Shown here piece after piece: positions 10,401-22,400 of a stretch of DNA of 64,000 nucleotides. Source of the stretch: Cherax quadricarinatus (taxonomy: Eukaryota > Arthropoda > Malacostraca > Decapoda > Parastacidae); contig NC_091355.1 in the NCBI RefSeq assembly GCF_038502225.1, forward strand, positions 8,964,044 to 9,028,043, read 5' to 3'. Both the position numbers and the translations under genes were made by a program. The notes below the pieces were generated by a model. It had not been told where the DNA came from, did no database searches, and saw only the letters and a program-made list of their open reading frames with translations. How positions within the stretch are numbered: the first letter of the stretch is position 1; every line of letters begins with the position of its first letter.

Positions 10401-13400
10401 GAGGGGTTTACTTGGAGAGGGTTTCAGGGGTCAACGCCCCCGAAACCAGGTCTGAGATCAGGCCTCGTGGATCGGGTAAGGGTTTTCTCAGGAACAGTTG
10501 GAGGGAGGAGGTAAAAGAGGTAGAGTTTTAGGAGCTTGGGCATCCAGCATACTTGTGCAAGCATTTTAAGAGTGAATGGAGACAAATAGATTTTGACAGA
10601 TGGGCTGTTGGAATATTAGCAAGACAAGGGGTAACTGGTTAGCTGGACTCTTTAATTAAGCCCTGGAGGTGGGATGGCCAGTGCCTGCACTCTAGTGGGG
10701 TGGGGATGTTGCAGTTGGAGGTTAATCCGAATTGAAAAAATCAGTGCACTTCTGGTAAGACAGTGAGTGAATGAATGATGGAGAATGTTTTAAGTGGGTC
10801 ACCCATGTCTAGGCAGGAGATGGCCATTAATGTAAAATAAATATATACAGATTTTTTTATTTCTTTTTTTCTCAAGTCGGCCGTCTCCCACCGAGGCAGG
10901 GTGACCCAAAGAGAAAGAAAATCCCCAAAGAGAAAATACTTTTCATCATCATTCAACACATTCACCTCACTCACACATAATCACTGTTTTTGCAGAGGTG
11001 CTCAGAACACAACAGTTTAGAAGCATATACGTATAAAAATATATATGTATTGGTAGATAAAAGACTGTTGAGTAGACTTCAGGATGTACATGTTTATAGA
11101 GGGGCCATAGATATATCAGATCACTTTCTAGTTGTAGCTACACTGAGAGTAAAAGGTAGATGGGATACAAGGAGAATAGAAGCATCAGGGAAGAGAGAGG
11201 TGAAGGTTTATAAACTAAAAGAGGAGGCAGTTAGGGTAAGATATAAACAGCTATTGGAGGATAGATGGGCTAATGAGAGCATAGGCAATGGGGTCGAAGA
11301 GGTATGGGGTAGGTAGAGTGTTCAGCAGAAGTTTGTGGTTACAGGAAAGTGGGTGCGGGAGGGAAGAGGAGCGATTGGTGGAATGATGATGTAAAGAGAG
11401 TAGTAAGGGAGAAAAAGTTAGCATATGAGAAGTTTTTATAAAGTAGAAGAGATGCAAGGAGGGAAGAGTATATGGAGAAAAAGAGAGTGGTGAAGCAATG
11501 TAAAAAGAGCAAATGAGAGAGTGGGTGAGGTGTTATCAACAAATTTTGTTGAAAATAAGAAAAAGTTTTGGAGTGAGATTAACAAGTTAAGGAAGCCTAG
11601 AGAACAAATGGATTTGTCAGTTAAAAATAGGAGAGGAGAGTTATTAAATGGAGAGTTAGAGGTATTGGGAAGATGGAGGGAATATTTTGAGGAATTGTTA
11701 AATGTTGATGAAGATAGGGAAGCTGTGATTTTGTGTATAGGGCAAGGAGGAATAACATCTTGTAGGAGTGAGGAAGAGCCAGTTGTGAGAGTGGGGGAAG
11801 TTCGTGAGGCAGTAGGTAAAATGAAAGGGGGTAAGGCAGCCGGGATTGATGGGATAAAGATAGAAATGTTAAAAGCAGGTGGGGATATAGTTTTGGAGTG
11901 GTTGGTGCAATTATTTGATAAATGTATGGAAGAGGGTAAGGTACCTAGGGATTGGCAGAGAGCATGCATAGTTCCTTTGTATAAGGGCAAAGGGGACAAA
12001 AGAGAGTGCAAAAATTATAGGGGGATAAGTTTGTTGAGTGTACCTGGTAAAGTGTATGGTAGAGTTGTTATTGAAAGAATTAAGAGTAAGACTGAGAATA
12101 GGATAGCAGATGAACAAGGAGGCTTTAGGAAAGGTAGGGGGTGTGTGGACCAGGTGTTTACAGTGAAACATATAAGTGAACAGTATTTAGATAAGGCTAA
12201 AGAGGTCTTTGTGGCATTTATGGATTTGGAAAAGGCGTATGACAGGGTGGACAGTGGGGCAATGTGGCAGATGTTGCAGGTGTATGGTATAGGAGGTAGG
12301 TTACTGAAAGCAGTGAAGAGTTTTTACGAGGATAGTGAGGCTCAAGTTAGAGTATGTAGGAAAGTGGGAAATTATTTCCCAGTAAAAGTAGGCCTTAGAC
12401 AAGGATGTGTGATGTCACTGTGGTTGTTTAATATATTTATAGATGGGGTTGTAAGAGAAGTAAATGCGAGGGTCTTGGCAATAGGTGTGGAGTTAAAAGA
12501 TAAAGAATCACACATAAAGTGGGAGTTGTCACAGTTGCTCTTTGCTGATGACACTGTGCTCTTGGGAGATTCTGAAGAGAAGTTGCAGAGATTGGTGGAT
12601 GAATTTGGTAGGGTATGTAAAAGAAGAAAATTAAAAGTGAATACAGGAAAGAGTAAGGTCATGAGGATAACAAAAAGATTAGGTGGTGAAAGATTGGATA
12701 TCAGATTGGAGGGAGAGAGTATGGAGGAGGTGAATGTATTCAGATATTTAGGAGTGGATGTGTCAGCGGATGGGTCTATGAAAGATGAGGTGAATCATAG
12801 AATTGATGAGGGGAAAAGGGTGAGTGGTGCACTTAGGAGTCTGTGGAGGCAAAGAACTTTGTCCTTGGAGGCAAAGAGGGAAATGTATGAGAGTATAGTT
12901 TTACCAACGCTCTTATATGGGTGTGAAGCATGGGTGATGAATGTTGCGGCGAGGAGAAGGCTGGAGGCAGTGGAGATGTCATGTCTGAGGGCAATGTGTG
13001 GTGTGAATATAATGCAGAGAATTCGTAGTTTGGAAGTTAGGAGGAGGTGCGGGATTACCAAAACTGTTGTCCAGAGGGCTGAGGAAAGGTTGTTGAGGTG
13101 GTTCGGACATGTAGAGAGAACGGAGCGAAACAGAGTGACTTCAAGAGTGTATCAGTCTGTAGTGGAAGGAAGGCGGGGTAGGGGTCTGCCTAGGAAAGGT
13201 TGGAGGGAGGGGGTAAAGGAGGTTTTGTGTGCAAGGGGCTTGGACTTCCAGCAGGCATGCGTGAGCGTGTTTGATAGGAGTGAATGGAGACAAATAGTTT
13301 TTAATACTTGACGTGCTGTTGGAGTGTGAGCAAAGTAACATTTATGAAGGGGTTCAGGGAAACCGGCAGGCCGGACTTGAGTCCTGGAGATGGGAAGTAC

Positions 13401-16400
13401 AGTGCCTGCACTCTGAAGGAGGGGTGTTAATGTTGCAGTTTAAAAACTGTAGTGTAAAGCACCCTTCTGGCAAGACAGTGATGGAGTGAATGATGGTGAA
13501 AGTTTTTCTTTTTCGGGCCACCCTGCCTTGGTGGGAATCGGCCAGTGTGATAATAAAAAATAAAAATATATACGTATAAGAATATATACAGTGGTCCCTC
13601 AATAATCGACCGGCCTGAAAGTCGACCATTTCGGAAATCAACCGGTTTTTTCGACAAAATATTGACTCGGAAATTGACCGAAATTCGTTTATCGACCCGT
13701 CTCGACCCGTCGTCCCAGACGCGTATGCACAAGGTAAGCGGGCCTCGACCCGCCTCAGCCTTCCTTCCCAGCCAGTGTGCCATTGTTTACCAGTTAGCGG
13801 CGGTCCTCTCACGTGCTCCAGTGAAATATTTCATAATATTTCATTTATTTTAGTGCTTGCAAGTTGTTTAAGTGCTAAATAAGCTACCATGGCTCCAAAG
13901 AAAGCTCCTAGTGCCAAACCTTTGGTAAAGAAGGTGAGAAATACCATTGAATTTAAGAAAAACATCATTGAACAATATGATAGTGGCATACGTGTGGGCG
14001 AACTGGCGAGGATGTATAACAAAAATCATTCAACCATATCTTCCATCATAGCCATGAGAAAGGAAATCAAGGACGCTGTTGTTGCAAAGGGGGTAAATAT
14101 GCTGACAAAAATGAGATCACCAGTACTGGAAGAGGTTGAGAAGTTATTATTGGTGTGGATAAATGAGAAACAATTAACAGGAGACAGTCTTATGACCTCG
14201 ATTATTTGTGAAAAGGCTAGGCAGTTGCATGAAGATTTGGTAAATAAATTGCCTGCAAATAGTGGTGAAGTGAGTGATTTTAAGGCCAACAAAGACCATA
14301 CACTAAAGAATCTCCAATAAAGGTAAGTGTTATGCTGTTAATGTTTCATTCATCATTTCCCATTGTATTGTTTATGTACTACATGCATATTTCATGTTAA
14401 AATTTTTTTTGTTTTAATACTTCTGGGTGTCAGGAATGGATTAATTGTATTTACATTATTTCTTATGGGGAAAATTGATTCGTAAATCGACCATTTCGAT
14501 AATCGACCGGCTTCCAGGAACGGATTACCGTCGATAATCGAGGGACCACTGTACGTATAAAAATATATACAGGAGGGCCCCGCTTTACGGCGTTCCGCTT
14601 TACGGCGTTCCGCTAATACGGACATTTCAAATTATGACCAAAACTCACTATACGGCTCCCCCCACCTGACTTTCTAATACGGTCACCGTGCCCCACCCTG
14701 TTTGTTTACATTCTCCATGAGCTCAGTAAGCACTAAGTCTCTCCATTTTGTCTGGAAACTCCAAAATTTCAAATGTTTTTAAAAGTTATTTCATATTTTA
14801 TATATACTCTGATAATTATACTTATGTATACCTGTACCTAAATAAACTTACATACATCGAGTCATTTAAATGTCGTATATTACGTTAATATACACATTTT
14901 CATTAATCCATCCATGATATTTTTTTCAAAATTATATAATAAACACGATGCATAACATATAAATAAGATAAATACACCCCACAGTAGAATAAATAAACAA
15001 ATGTGAGATGTGAGCAGACGACTTGCACAAGTGGTGATAATAACAATACTGAGTCTCATTAAATGTCGTATATTACGGTAATATACACATTTTCATTAAT
15101 CCATCCATGATATTTTTTTCAAAATTATATAATAAACACGATGCATAACATATAAATAAGATAAATACACCCCACAGTAGAATAAATAAACAAATGTGAG
15201 ATGTCGTAGCAGACGACTTGCACAAGTGGTGATAATAACAATACCGAGTCTCATTAAATGTCGTATATTACGGTAATATACACATTTTCATTAATCCATC
15301 CATGATATTTTTTTCAAAATTATATAATAAACACGATACATAACATAAAAAGATGATAAATACACCCCACAATAGAATAAATAAACATAAATATAAGATG
15401 TGGGAGCCACATAACTTGTACAAGTGACGGCAAGAATAACATTTTCTCTAATCTAACATAAGAGTAAATGTGTTACTGGGGGTAACTGTAGAAAATTATT
15501 CCTTTCGTATGTATGTAAGTAAGTTTATTCAGGTATACACAAATACAGTTACATAGATTATCATACATAACAACATACGTGTAGAGAACCTAGGATAACC
15601 CAAAAAAGTCAGTGTGACTTATTTCCATTGCCTTCACTCAGAGCTTCATTTCTTCTCAAAATGATGTTACATGAGAATGGGAGTGTTGTTCTTTATTAAT
15701 TCTACCGTATCAATGTAGAGACAACCTGTACACAATGTAACTTGTACACAAACCAGACGTGTACATTTCGTTTGTTTACAAAACTTACCTTCCCCTGGTT
15801 TGTTTACATAACTGCGCCTGCCCCCTCTCATGTACTCATTCTTTCTCTCTCTCATTTATTCGTTTTATCTCATTTACTTACTCCTGACCCTACATTAAGA
15901 CTACAAATATTTTAAGGTAAGTAATGAGTGAACTGTATATACATTTTATCGCTCTGGGATGCTTAAATATCATAGAATAGTATGTGTGGGTGGGGTGGCC
16001 TGGTGAGGCTATTACAATACATACCACACTTGATTTCTTACAATAAATACTACTTGTCTCACCCTAGATTAAGACTATAAATATTTTAAGGTAAGTAATG
16101 AGTGCACTATGTGTGTATTGTACCTTTTTATTGTTTTTTGATGCCTGGTTCTATTGCTAACTTAATATATGTTAGTGTAAACTTGTTATCTAGTGTTTGT
16201 ATGCATTTATAAGTGGAAAAAAAGGGTGTTCCACTTTACGGCGATTTCCGCTTTACGGCGGTAGCCTGGAACCTAACCCGCCGTATAAGTGGGGCCTTCC
16301 TGTACTTATAAAAATATATACGTATAAAAATATATACGTTTCAAAATATATACGTTTCAAAATGTATACGTTTCAAAATATATACGTATAAAAATATATA

Positions 16401-19400
16401 CGTATAAAAATATATACTTATAAAAATATATACCTCTAAAAATATGTACGTATAAAAATATGTACATATAAAAATATGTACATATAAAAATATATACGTA
16501 TAAAAATACACAATATATCTCTCCAAACTGCTTGGACTTCCAGCAAGCGTGCGTGAGCGTGTTAGATAGGAGTGAATGGAGACGAATGGTACTTGGGGCC
16601 TGACGATCTGTTGGAGTGTGCGCAGGGTAATATTTAGTGAAAGGATTTCAGGGAAATCGGTTATTTTCATATAGTCGGACTTGAGTCCTCAAAATGGGAA
16701 GTACAATGCCTGCACTTTAAAGGAGGGATTTGGGATATTGGCAGTTTGGAGGGATATGCTGTGTATCTTTATATGTGTATGCTTCTAAACTTGTATTCTG
16801 AGCACCTCTGCAAAAACAGTGATAATGTGCGAGTGTGGTGAAAGTGTTGAATGATGAAAGTATTTTCTTTTTGGGGGTTTTCTTTCTTTTTTGGGTCACC
16901 CTGCCTCGGTGGAAGACGGCCGACTTGTTGAAAAAAAAAAATATATATATATATATCTTTCTTTCTTTCAACGTACCAGCCGTATCCCACCGAGACGGGG
17001 TGGCCCTAGAGGAAAAACGAAAGTTTCTCCTTTTATATTTAGTAATATATACAGGAGAAGGGGTTACTAGCCCCTTGCTCCCGGCATTTTAGTTGCCTCT
17101 TACAACACGCATGGCTTACGGAGGAAGAATTCTGTTCCACTTCCCCATGGAGATAAGAGGAAATAAACAAGAACAAGAACTAGAAAGAAAATAGGAGAAT
17201 ACTCAGAGGGGTGTGTATATATATGCTTGTACATGTATGTGTAGTGTGACCTAAGTGTAAGTAGAAGTAGCAAGACATACCTGAAATCTTGCATGTTTAT
17301 GAGACAGACAGAAGACATCAGCAATCCTACCATCAATGTAAAACAATTACAGGCTTTTGTTTTACACGCACTTGGCAGGATGGTAGTACCTCCCTGGGCA
17401 GTTGCTGTCTACCATTTATTTATTTATTTATTTATTTATTTTTCAACAAGTCGGTTGTCTCCCACCGAGGCAGGGTGACCCAAAAAAGAAAGAAAATCCC
17501 CAAAAAGAAAATGCTTTCATCATCATTCAACACCTTCACCACACTCTCACACAATCACTGTTTTTGCAGAGGTGCTCAGAATACAACAGCTTAGAAGCAT
17601 ATACGTATAAAGATACACAACATATCCCTCCAAACTGCCAATATCCCAAACTCCTCCTTTAAAGTGCAGGCATTGTACTTCCCATTTCCAGGACTCAAGT
17701 CTGACTATATGAAAATAACGGGTTTCCCTGAATCCCTTCACTAAATATTACCCTGCTCACACTCCAACAGATCGTCAGGTCCCAAGTACCATTCGTCTCC
17801 TATCTAACACGCTCACGCACGCTTGCTGGAAGTCCAAGCCCCTTGCCCACAAAACCTCCTTTACCCCCTCTCTCCAAACCTTTCGAGGACGACCCCTTCC
17901 TCGCCTTCCTTCCCCTATAGATTTATATGCTTTCCATGAACTCCACACCTTTTCCTAATTTCCACACTCCGAATTTTCTGCATAATATTTACACCACACA
18001 TTGCCCTTAGACAGGACATTTCCACTGTTTCCAACCATCTCCTCGCTGCTGCATTTACCACCCAAGCTTCACACCCATATAAGAGTGTTGGTACTACTAT
18101 ACTTTCATACATTCCCTTCTTTGCCTCCATAGATAATGTTTTTTGACTCCACATATACCTCAATGCACCACTCACCTTTTTTACCTCATCAATTCTATGA
18201 TTAACCTCATCCTTCATAAATCCATCCGCCGACACGTCAACTCCCAAGTATCTGAAAACATTCACTTCTTCCATACTACTTCCCAATTTGATATCCAATT
18301 TTTCTTTATCTAAATCATTTGATACCCTCATCACCTTACCCTTTTCTATGTTCACTTTCAACTTTCTACCTTTACACACATTCCCAAACTCATCCACTAA
18401 CCTTTGCAATTTTTCTTTAGAATCTCCCATAAGCACAGTATCATCAGCAAAAAGTAACTGTGTCAATTCCCATTTTGAATTTGATTCCCCAAAATTTAAT
18501 CCCACCCCTCTCCCGAACACCCTAACATTTACTTCTTTTACAACCCCATCTATAAATATATTAAACAACCATGGTGACATTACACATCCCTGTCTAAGAC
18601 CTACTTTTACCGGGAAGTAGTCTCCCTCTCTTCTACACACCCTAACCTGAGCCTCACTATCCTCATAAAAAAAACTTTACAGCATTTAGTAACTTACCAC
18701 CTATTCCATATACTTGCAACATCTGCCACGTTGCTCCCCTATCCACTCTATCATATGCCTTTTCTAAATCCATAAATGCAATAAAAACTTCCCTACCTTT
18801 ATCTAAATACTGTTCACATATATGCTTCAATGTAAACACTTGATCTACACATCCCCTACCCACTCTGAAACCTCCTTGCTCATCCGCAATCCTACATTCT
18901 GTCTTACCTCTAATTCTTTCAATTATAACCCTACCGTACACTTTTCCTGGTATACTCAATAAACTTATTCCTCTATAATTTTTACAATCTCTTTTGTCCC
19001 CTTTCCCTTTATATAAAGGGACTACACATGCTCTCTGCCAATCCCTAAGTACCTTCCCCTCTTTCATTCATTTATTAAACAAAAGTACCAACCACTCCAA
19101 CACTATATCCCCCCCTGCTTTTAACATTTCTGTCATGATCCCATCAGTTCCAGCTGCTTTACCCCCTTTCATTCTACGTAATGCCTCGCGTACCTCCCCC
19201 CACACTTACATTCTGCTCTTCTTCACTCCTAAAAGATGGTATACCTCCCTGACCAGTGCATGAAATTACCACCTCCCTTTCTTCCTCAACATTTAAAAGT
19301 TCCTCAAAATATTCTCGCCATCTACCTAATACCTCCCTCTCCCCATCTACTAACTCCCCTACTCTGTTTTTAACTGACAAATCCATACTTTCCCTAGGCT

Positions 19401-22400
19401 TTCTTAACTTCTTTAACTCGCTCCAAATTTTTTTCTTATTTTCATTAAAATTTCTTGACAGTGCCTCTCCCACTCTATCATCTGCTCTCCATTTGCACTC
19501 TCTTCACCTTTCTTTTACTCTCCATATACAGTGGACCCCCGCATAACGATTACCTCCGAATGCGACCAATTATGTAAGTGCGTTTGTACGTGTATGTTTG
19601 GGGGTCTGAAATGGACTAATCTACTTCACAATATTCCTTATGGGAATAAATTCAGTCAGTACTGGCACCTGAACATACTTCTGGAGTGAAAAAGTATCGT
19701 TAACCGGGGGTCCACTGTACTCTGCTCTTATAACACTACTTTGTAAAAACCTCTCATAAGCTAACTTTTTCTCTTTTATCACACCCTTTACTTCATCATT
19801 CTACCAATCACTCCTCTTTCCTCCTGCACCCACCCTCCTATAACCACAAACTTCTACCCCACATTCTAATACTGCATTTTTAAAACTCATCCAACCCTCT
19901 TCAACCCCCCCACTACTCATCTTTGTACTAGCCCACCTTTCTGCCAATAGTCGCTTATATCACGCCCGAACTTCCTCCTCCCTTAGTTTATACACTTTCA
20001 CTTCCCTCCTACTTGTTGTTGCCACCTTCCTCTTGTCCCATCTACCTCTTACTCTAACTGTAGCAACAACTAAATAATGATCCGATATATCAGTTGCCCC
20101 TCGATAAACATGCATCCTGGAGCCTACCCATTAACCTTTTATACACCAATACATAATCTAACAAACTACTTTCATTACTACGACTCAAGAAATCGTAATG
20201 ACACGATTGCAAATAAACCATACCCCCGGCCGGGATTGAACCCGCGGTCATAGTCTCTCAAAACTCCAGCCCGTCGCTAGAGTTCGTCACGGCCACGCTA
20301 GCTGGAGATTCGTCTGTAAAAACTTGCATTTGTGGTCACAGAGGTGCCTGTGCTAACTTTCCTATGGTGTAGAAATATACCTAGTTGGATGAATCTTTTT
20401 GTGGCTAGCTGGTCTAGTGGCTAACGCGACGGGCTGGAGTTTTGAGACTCTATGACCGCGGGTTCAATCCCGGCCGGGGGTATGGTTTATTTGCAATCGT
20501 GTCATTACGATTTCTTGAGTCATGTTGACGGCAGTGAAGGGACTTGAGCTAGAGTTCGTCACGGCCACGCTAGCTGGAGATTCGTCTGTAAAAACTTGCA
20601 TTTGTGGTCACAGAGGTGCCTGTGCTAACTTTCCTATGGTGTAGAAATATACCTAGTTGGATGAATCTTATTGTGGCTAGCTGGTCTAGTGGCTAACGCG
20701 ACGGGCTGGAGTTTTGAGACTCTATGACCGCGGGTTCAATCCCGGCCGGGGGTATGGTTTACTTTCATTACGTGCTACATCATACCTTGTGTATTTATTT
20801 ATCCTCTTTTTCATAAAATACAGTGGACCCCCGCATAACGATTTCCTCCGAATGTGACCAATTATGTAAGTGTACAGTGGACCCTCGACCAACGATGGCA
20901 TCGATTAACGATAAATCCGACCAGCAATACATTTTAACGCAAAAATTTTGCCTCGACTAGCGCTAAAAAACTCGACCAACACTATTCGTTCCATCTGAGA
21001 CGCGTTCACTTCTGGCCAGTGTTTACAAGCCAGCCAGCCACCGCGGTCGCTTCTAAGGATACAATCGAAACATTTCATATTATCACAGCCTTTTTAGTGA
21101 TTGCACCTGCAAAATAAGTCACCATTGGCCCCAAGAAAGCTTCTAGTGCCAACCCTACAGCAAAAAGGGTGAGAATTACTATGGATATGAAGAAAGAGAT
21201 CATTGGTAAGTATGAAAATGGAGTGCGTGTCTCCAAGCTGGCCAGGCTGTACTCAAAACCCCAATCAACCATCGCTACTATTGTGGCCATGAAAACGGCA
21301 ATCAAGGAAGCTGTTCTTGCCAAAGGTGCATCTATGTTTTCGAAACTGAGATCGCAAGTGATAGAAGATGCTGAGAGACTGTTATTGGTGTGGATAAACG
21401 AAAAACAGATAGCAGGAGATAGCATCTCTCAAGCGATCATATGTGAAAAGGCTAGGAAGTTGCATGAGGATTTAATTAGAAAAATGCCAGCAACTAGTGG
21501 TGATGTTAGTGAATTTAAGGCCAGTAAAGGTTGGTTTGAGAGATTTAAGAATCGTAGTGGCATACATAGTGTGATAAGGCATGGTGAGGCTGCCAGTTTG
21601 GACCAAAAAGCAGCTAAAAAATATGTGCAGGAATTCAAGGAGTACATAGACAATGAAGAATTGAAACCTGAACAAGTGTTTAATTGTGACACTGACAATC
21701 TTGTGAAACACTTTAGGAATGTCATAAAGGAACGGGAGGTACAGGCCTCTATGGACAGATATGTTGTGCGACAGAGGTCCAGTGACTCTCAAGCTGGTCC
21801 TACTGGCATTAAAAGAAGAAGGGAAGTAACCCCGAAAAAGGACTTGCCACCTCAAGTCCTAATGGAAGGGGATTCCCCTTCTAAACACTAACACCATCAT
21901 CACTCTCCCCTCCTCCCATCCCATCAATCATCACCAGATCTTCAATGAAGGAAAGTGTCATGTAACTGTGCATGTCTTCTTCAGTTTGTGTGTATTAAAA
22001 TTAATATTTCATGTGTTAAATTTTTTTTTTCAATACTTTTGGGTGCCTTGCATGGATTAATTTGATTTCCATTATTTCTTAGGGGGAAAATTAACTTGAC
22101 TAACGATGAGCTCTCAGGAACGGATTAATAGCGTTAGTCGAGGGTCCACTGTATTTATGTAAGTGCGTTTGTACGTGTATGTTTGGGGGTCTGAAATGGA
22201 CTAATCTACTTCACAATATTTCTTATGGGAACAAATTCGGTCAGTACTGGCACCTGAACTTACTTCTGAAGTGAAAAAATATCGTTAACCGGGGGTCCAC
22301 TGTATGTATTACTTATTACCAAATCTCTTTCCTCACATAGCTCAATTAAAGGCTCCCCTCGACCAACGATGGCATCGTATAACATTAAATCCGACTAGCG

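Larger units (their letters stand above)
9926..10825 (+). mobile_element. decayed RTE-like LINE 3' half
   Basis: Aligns by eye with 12690-13500 of the intact RTE-like copy: GATTGAATATCAGATTGGAG, ATGTCAGCAGATGGGTCTATG, GTTGTTGAGGTGGTTTG, AGAGTGAATGGAGACAAATAG. It carries many substitutions and two inserted CR1-tail modules (10028-10086, 10406-10470). Confidence 0.75.
14570..16302. mobile_element. TA-flanked MITE, CAGGAGGGCCC family, long copy with internal repeats
   Basis: Ends CAGGAGGGCCCCGCTTTACG and, reversed, CAGGAAGGCCCCACTTATAC, flanked by TA. No transposase is visible in 1.7 kb. Inside are a ~194-bp triplicated block (14858-15440) and an L2-like LINE tail (15508-15632). GCTTTACGGCG is repeated near each end as a sub-terminal motif. 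Confidence 0.8.
20821..22302. mobile_element. pogo-like MITE split by a Tigger element
   Basis: Same MITE as 19529-19717: its left part is 20821-20872, its right part 22154-22302, with TA outside both ends. The Tigger at 20875-22151 sits at an internal TA. TTATGTAAGTG is present on both sides of the Tigger, a longer duplication than the expected TA alone. Confidence 0.88.
17413..22348 (-). mobile_element. RTE-like LINE, copy B, with nested insertions
   Basis: Reverse orientation: a (TTTA)n run and 3' UTR at 17413-17600, RT at 17915-19473, endonuclease pieces at ~19740-20160 and continuing at 20772-20820 and 22303-22348. The flanks rejoin in frame (LCEERDLVISNTYF, then MKKRINKYTRYDVARNES) once three insertions are removed: MITE 19529-19717, tRNA-like composite 20179-20760, and MITE plus Tigger 20821-22302. 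Confidence 0.85.

Noticed and set aside
13889..14320. Host CENP-B- or jerky-like gene
   Set aside because: It lies between perfect Tigger inverted repeats with TA duplications and lacks the catalytic domain; a transposon remnant is sufficient.
20401..20757. Possible tRNA genes
   Set aside because: A and B boxes are present, but the copies sit in a duplicated, inverted composite with its own target duplication, and no clean cloverleaf or anticodon arm could be drawn. SINE heads explain them better.
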